Positions 58,791-64,000 of a DNA stretch of 64,000 bases are shown in pieces. The stretch's first letter is position 1, and each line of letters begins with the position of its first letter. The notes beneath the pieces are model-generated. The model did no database searches and was not told where the DNA came from. It saw only the letters and a program-made list of their open reading frames with translations. Position numbers and translations under genes: made by a program. The DNA is from Phymorhynchus buccinoides (taxonomy: Eukaryota > Mollusca > Gastropoda > Neogastropoda > Raphitomidae): the NCBI GenBank assembly GCA_017654935.2, contig CM065699.1, positions 5,737,632 through 5,801,631 on the forward strand. Direction: 5' to 3'.

Positions 58791-60601
58791 TTCCCCCCAA
58801 CCTTATGATGGAAGATTCAGGCAAGGGGGAACACATGGAACCTATAAAACAATAACTAATAACTTTACTAAAATCTAAATACTCCAAACTATCCATGACA
58901 GACCATCGACTGACAAGTGATTTCAATGACAACAACAATGGAACCCTCCAACCTGCCCCCACAAACAACCAAAATCTTTAAAACTAACTACTAACCATTT
59001 CCAAACATCTAGACAAGAACACCATAAAAAATAAACCCCCAACAATCTATCCAATCAACCTGCCAACAGGCCTCAACCAGACCTTCCAAAACACAAACCC
59101 ACCCAGCCCACAAAACCCACTGGACCACAAACCATCCATCTTCCAGGAAGCCACAAACCATCCAACCCCCCAAAAACTCAGCACACCCTCTGGTCTCCCC
59201 AGAAAACCACTGCACCACAAACTCCAAAAACCACCCCACAAATCACCGATCTCTCCCCCAACCCCATGACGGAAGGCTCCAGGCGCAGGGGAAACACAGG
59301 AAACCTACACCGGGCCATCCAAGCAACAAACCAGGTGAAACCAGGCATCCAACAACTCCAACCACCAAAACCACTATCAAAACCCCAGTGAATTAGACTT
59401 CCCATTTCCAAAAAAAACACCACTCAACAAAAACACTCAATTTCACTTCAACAGACACCCCCAAAACAAAACCATTTCCCCTATCCAATCCAAGTTTCCA
59501 CAAAAACACTGCACCCATGACAAACTGAGTCAACCACAATTTCCCCAGTCCCTCAAACTTCACCAAACCCCTTTTTTTCAACTACCATTAAAATTAATCC
59601 CCATTCCACTATCTACACAATACACTGTCCAAACTTGCAAACCAACAAATTCAACCATCCAATCAACACACGTCAATACAACTAACAACACACAACCCAC
59701 TGACAGTGACACACACTCCACCTCCAATCTGACCAGCAGATCCGCCAGGCACCTCGCCATGAGATGCCTAAAAACAGACTGGCAAACCCTAGAGGCGACA
59801 CACCCCAGTCCAAAGGTGAATCCTCATTGCCACCTCTAGCCTCGGTTTCCACCACAGTCGCTACTTGTGGCCCAATCCAGGTACGGAAACCGAGAACCAG
59901 ACGTCTCGCCATGAGACACCTAAAAAACTGTGACAGTGCCAAATGAGTTATAAAACAAATAAATTACCACAAAACACTTAAAATCTCCCTATACTATATC
60001 TGAAAGATGTCTCGTTTCTGTGCCTTACTCCAATTACGGAGGCGCCGATCAGCCGATCGACGTAGGCATCCCGACGTAGGCATCCCCTTGTCTCATGTTC
60101 CAGCCAATGTCATTGTTACAAGGTGTAAATAATAATCATGGCGCAGGTCTTAATTGCAAAATTACAGACCCGTCATGTATGAGGCAGATAGCATAGAGCA
60201 AGTGTGGGTTTAATAGAAAATAAACTGACAATATAGAGTACTTTATAAGTGGTTTGCCCAAACACCGAATGGCACCTAATGGTACCCAAACACACCCACC
60301 CACAAGTACTGAATAATTTCCCCAATTTTATTATCAACTGCCTAACTAATTTTGAATTCACAATTTGACAAAATTTGGTAACAACTACCAAACTAATATT
60401 TCTTTCCCGGCACAAAATACTAAATCAGAACTTTCCAATAACTCCTTCCTCCCCCCTCCCGACTAGAAAAGGACAGACAGGTGAGAAGGCAAAAAAAATA
60501 ACAGTTTGGAAAAAAAAATTGTTAGGAAAACATGGTGTCGGACTAACAAAATTTGTTCATGAAAAACTGGTTCCAGGTTACCAAAGCATTTCTGACACCA
60601 T
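58791..60601 (-). other. LTR element interior, no gag or pol
   Basis: A/C-rich on the + strand (CCAAACC-type text), with a short direct repeat CTCGCCATGAGATGCCTAAA / CTCGCCATGAGACACCTAAA (59754, 59908). Open frames of 60-86 codons are Trp/Gly/Phe-rich and resemble no protein. Confidence 0.7.
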
Positions 60602-61220
60602 TGAAGTGATTCTCCATCACTTGGTAGCTGCAAAACACACCAAACAGCCAACTACAACATTGTCAGGATAGCCGGCTCTCTAACAGGTCTTTACAGCTAG
60701 TAATCTAAACGCACATACCAAAAGACAAACTAACCTAACCCACACTGCCTATGTTTGTTCTCACACAAGTGCCATTCATACACATTTGGCTAACCCTGTC
60801 TCGCCAGTGGAAGAATGGCGTCACATTCGGCGGTGGCCTCGGGGTTGTCCTAGCCGCAGGCCTGTTGACAACAGGATGACTGACACCGGACTTGCCCCAA
60901 GTGCAGTACCGTAGCCCGCAACTTGTGCTACAAGGCGCGTCCCCGTACTTGTCTGTCAGCAGTCACAGTCCGTAGAGAGTCATTATTGTCAAGTCTTGTC
61001 TGGCCAGTTGTCACAGTCAGTGGTGTGAGTCCATTACAAAAGGAAGTAACTTTAGTAAGGGAACGGACCGTCTCTAGAGACAGCTCTCGTCGATCTGCGA
61101 CCTGCTCTGGTCTCTAAAAAGGGTGGCAATAGCAGTGAGCTCTGCTAATTACTGTGCGTCCGGTTGCACACGGCACGCACATACAATCCAGGGGAAATCA
61201 CCTCCGCAACATTCACTACA
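60602..61220 (-). repeat. 5' LTR
   Basis: Nearly identical to 58095-58790 apart from indels. The first priming-site base lies next to its inner end. Confidence 0.85.
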
Positions 61221-61224
61221 CGAT

Positions 61225-62344
61225 AATCACGATCGCGTAGCAGACTCATTTTGCTTTGCCAGTCACGAAATTTGATGATCATTGCTTCGGGTTCTCCCCT
61301 CCCTGCCTGGCCCACTCTGTGAGCCCTAACGATGTCGTCATCTGTCCAGGTTTTGAAGCCTTTCGCACTATTGAGTGTGTTTACCACACTTCTAGCACAG
61401 GTGTTGTAGTCCTCTTTGTCAGATTGTGGTATACCAAAGAAGCGCAGATTGTCACGTCTGGAAAACCCTTCTAATCTGTCTATTTCTTCCGTCATCGTAG
61501 CTATCTGTTGTTGCAGATTGGATGCTGTTGCTGCCAACTTCTCTGTCTCCTCTCTTCCCACCTCCACTCTGTCATATATCTGGTCCATGTCAGTTGACAA
61601 GCGTCCAACAGCAGCTAACAGCCTATAATATGTATGTTGTTCTTGCTCTACGTGTGCACAACGATCACTGATTTCTTGACATTTCTCGAATACTTCGTTG
61701 ATCTCTGATTTAATGTCTGTCAGTTCATTGAAGATCCTAGAGTTTTGTCTTTCCTGGTTTTCCCTTTCCTGCTTTATCTCTTCCTTTTGATCTTGCAGTG
61801 TAGACATGATTCTTGCAATGCTAGCACACATAATAACGTTGTCTTCTGTCGAGGATGGGTTTGTACTGCTTTTCTCAATGTTTTGTTCTTCATTTTCTGA
61901 GTCCATGTCTGTAATTTCGGGCTGCTTTGGCGGAGATACAGGGCCTGGATGTTCTTCAGTATCTCCTGAGAGGAGGAGGCGTCTCTGGCACAACGCATCG
62001 TAGGTGGAGTACAATGACACGAGGGCGTGCACGAACGAAAATGGTGTGAGCTGGCCTAGGCCTACCTGACTGACACTGAACACACTGTCAATGGTTGCCG
62101 TTCCTCTCACGCTGTTTTCAACCACCATAAACACATTGTCCATTGAGAGAATACATGCGTCAATGTTTTCCAGAACAGAATGCACAATAGCAATGGCCAA
62201 GCAGACCACAGACCACAGTATAACAACGTCGTACACCGACAGGCCTACATTGCACTCTCTCACCTTTTGCTTTGAACCGGGTAGCCATGACCCAGATTTC
62301 ACTGTCGACACTGCACCACGAAAAATCCAATTCGCGAACGCCAC
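61225..62344 (-). pseudogene. LINE ORF1 (coiled coil and RNA-binding domain) with 2A-like motif, interrupted
   Basis: Nucleic-acid-binding ORF1 protein of a non-LTR element. From the Met at 62344: a hydrophobic segment (residues about 38-57, VYDVVILWSVVCLAIAIV); a 2A-like motif LLLSGDTEEHPGP (residues 123-135) with His where 2A has Asn; a long coiled coil (about 178-290: QDQKEEIKQERENQERQNSR, VGREETEKLAATASNLQQQ); then an L1-ORF1/Transposase_22-like RRM starting SRRDNLRFFGIPQSD, with DDDIVRAHRVGQAG. The frame runs into the LTR and ends there at 61145. The rest of the domain lies at 57955-58094. Apart from that insertion it is open. Confidence 0.85.
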
Positions 62345-62394
62345 AACGCCAAGTCAATCATAATTTCGGTTTGAATGTTCCAACGAGCAACTTA

Positions 62395-62470
62395 CGAGTG
62401 TATATGATATAAACACATTGCAGCAGCATACGAGTATATATGATATAAACACATTGCAGCAGCATACCTC
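62395..62470. repeat. Tandem 38-bp duplication
   Basis: CGAGTGTATATGATATAAAC ACATTGCAGCAGCATA occurs twice head to tail (62395, 62430). Confidence 0.8.
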
Positions 62471-62549
62471 AAAACACTCAAATAGGTTAATTGTCACAGC
62501 AGAAACTCACGCCAGCTGTTAACTTGCCGCCATTTTCGTCACGCCCCCC

Positions 62550-62551
<2 letters not shown>

Positions 62552-62629
<78 letters not shown>

Positions 62630-62710
62630 GGGGGAAGAGTGTGAGAGTGTGTGAAGGAGAGAGGTTTTTCTTGTCGTTTTTTTTCCCCTCCTCCATTGAG
62701 AGAGTTGGCT

Positions 62711-62802
<92 letters not shown>

Positions 62803-62825
62803 TGAGAGAGAGTGAGAGGGAGAGC

Positions 62826-62874
<49 letters not shown>
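62552..62874. repeat. (GA)n microsatellites
   Basis: Two arrays, 62552-62622 and 62715-62873, with GGG/GTGA interruptions. Confidence 0.95.
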
Positions 62875-62879
<5 letters not shown>

Positions 62880-63012
62880 CAATTTTTGTATAATTTTTCT
62901 ATTCTCTATTGAATTTCATCTTTTTTTGTTTTACCTTTTTTTTCAATGTCACTACAGCTTTTATAGTTAATCTGACAATAAATTGGTTCCAGTCCAGTCC
63001 AGTCCAGTGTGT
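62875..63012 (+). mobile_element. LINE 3' end with CCAGT tail
   Basis: AATTTTTGTATAATTTTTC through CTGACAATAAATTGGTTCCA to GTCCAGTCCAGTCCAGTGTG: AATAAA plus a pentamer tail. It lies between (GA)n and a GT-rich stretch. Confidence 0.5.
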
Positions 63013-63041
63013 ATGTTTGTGATTGTGTGTATGTCCCACAG

Positions 63042-63122
63042 GGCGACTGAAAAATCAGAAGTGCAGCTCCAGCAAAGAGTGCCTTAATACAGATTTATGT
63101 GACCATGTCGTCAAGCGTTGCC
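63042..63122 (+). CDS. EB-like cysteine module 4
   Basis: 27 codons: RLKNQKCSSSKEC, LNTDLCDHVVKRC. Cysteines C-x5-C-x5-C-x6-C. Acceptor TGTCCCACAG ends at 63041; donor GTATGT at 63123; phase 1 both sides, 81 nt. Same layout as the three preceding modules, with R/ALKNQ-like residues before the first Cys as in module 1 (LENQERC). Confidence 0.8.
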
Positions 63123-63327
63123 GTATGTACTTTGACCATTTTACTACTAGCTAATTTTAAGGACGCGCCTCTGCAGAATGCACACTAACCGAAATGATAG
63201 CTGCCGTACGCAAAGCAAACACGCACACATTAACAATTACACAAATCGAAGACAGACAGACAAGAGGAGATAGAGAGAGAGAGACTCAAACTCAAAATGG
63301 TTTAATGTTTAGGCTCATGAAGCCCAT

Positions 63328-63333
<6 letters not shown>

Positions 63334-63384
<51 letters not shown>

Positions 63385-63387
63385 GAG

Positions 63388-63422
<35 letters not shown>
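63334..63422. repeat. (GA)n microsatellite
   Basis: GA with GC interruptions. Confidence 0.95.
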
Positions 63423-63427
<5 letters not shown>

Positions 63428-63987
63428 GGTATGATCTAATTATCTAAATTAAAAAAAGAAGAGAAAAGGGAGGAAAAACGGGCTCAAAGTGATTGTTAAC
63501 CCTAGGATACCCAATGGGTCAACTGTGACCCAATAAATAAAAGAGGTCAGTTATATAGGCTTCCCACGACCGTTCCAGTGGGTTTATGCTTACCCAAAGT
63601 ACCATACCTGGAACAAAAGGGAACTAACCAGTGTTCTTTTTAGCCAATGCTCTAGGCTTCTCTCCCGTATCTGTCTTCTGGCTCATACTAAAGTCGCTTG
63701 TTGTAGGGTGGCATACTTCCATTTAATGTCGAATTGATTTCGTTTCGGGGAGACGATAGACTTGAGAAAATCTTGCTACAGTATATTGAAGACGAATGTA
63801 ATTTCTCACTTTGCATACATTTGTTCAATTATTTCCAGGCGATTGTTTTTAGATTATAAATGGAACGTTGTCACTTTTTGTTCTGTCCTACGAACGTGAT
63901 GTGCGATGTTTATAACGTGATTTATGGCTTTAATGAGGTCTGTATACTATCATCGTATTATTACTGTATGTCTGGATTTTGTTCTAG

Positions 63988-64000
63988 GAGGAATTGGAAT
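63988..64000 (+). CDS. Start of the next exon, cut by the window end
   Basis: Acceptor GGATTTTGTTCTAG ends at 63987. In phase 1 the 13 bases read (x)-G-I-G. Too short to identify; proposed because phase and splice site continue the series. Confidence 0.4.

Larger units (their letters stand above)
58095..61220 (-). mobile_element. Non-autonomous LTR retrotransposon (3.1 kb)
   Basis: Two long direct repeats (58095-58790, 60602-61220) with TG...CA ends, flanked by CGAT on both sides (58091-58094, 61221-61224). In minus orientation a primer-binding-site-like TGGTGTCAGAAATG lies one base inside the 5' LTR (60600-60587), and the purine tract GGTTGGGGGGAA (58802-58791) abuts the 3' LTR. The 1.8 kb interior has no gag or pol, so it depends on a helper. 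It is inserted in a LINE ORF1. Confidence 0.85.

Overview
The window reads as non-coding-rich nuclear DNA of an invertebrate animal, most likely a mollusc (probably a gastropod). The grounds are GT-AG introns of 1-15 kb, very dense (CT)n, (CA)n and (GA)n arrays, short interstitial TTAGGG telomere-type repeats, tRNA-derived SINEs, and a mix of jockey/CR1-like, Tx1/L1-like, mariner, Ginger, hAT-like and piggyBac-like elements typical of lophotrochozoan genomes. Species identity is an inference.

One host gene can be supported. It lies on the + strand, runs from about 1.7 kb past the right edge, and is open at both ends. Ten exons (1681-1899, 9917-10015, 17767-17880, 23146-23247, 27001-27234, 42062-42304, 43885-43968, 45328-45405, 49365-49447, 63042-63122), plus the first bases of another at 63988, have GT-AG borders that are all phase 1. 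Spliced in order they give an FTP/F5-8C-like (fucolectin) domain, a cysteine-rich EGF-like segment, a second FTP domain, and at least four short EB-type cysteine modules of one exon each. This looks like the ectodomain of a secreted or membrane receptor/lectin. The cytoplasmic part, if any, lies to the right.

Everything else sits in its introns or flank. From left to right: a broken jockey/CR1-like LINE (1-0.88 kb); a mariner relic (2.4-3.7 kb); a 372-bp hAT-like element (3.9-4.3 kb); an apparently intact Ginger/KRBA2-type DNA transposon with 131-bp terminal inverted repeats and an intron made almost wholly of a 17-unit repeat (4.6-8.7 kb); a LINE embedded in (CT)n (10.8-13.6 kb); a second mariner relic (13.8-15.3 kb); a foldback element carrying telomere-type repeats (16.9-17.3 kb, second copy 41.5-41.9 kb); a long hAT-like element (19.2-21.2 kb); a 515-bp foldback element (21.5-22.1 kb); a GGCACGAATTGTCG array ending in a 34-bp perfect palindrome (22.2-22.6 kb); LINE 3' ends (22.6 and 23.5 kb); two piggyBac-type MITEs (30.0 and 44.0 kb); an element with perfect 86-bp inverted ends enclosing a duplicated array of about 305-bp monomers (30.3-32.8 kb); and a Tx1/L1-like LINE tail, again between (CT)n arrays (36.5-38.0 kb).

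The right third is mostly minisatellite. A 45-bp array lies at 47.7-48.5 kb, and a 16-bp array that turns into a 15-bp array lies at 49.5-54.8 kb; its long open frames are artefacts of a unit length divisible by three. Three copies of a roughly 450-bp GT-rich unit follow (55.3-56.7 kb). At 58.1-61.2 kb a non-autonomous LTR retrotransposon with a CGAT target duplication sits inside a LINE ORF1 that carries a degenerate 2A-like motif.

All calls come from reading the sequence. No database search was run.
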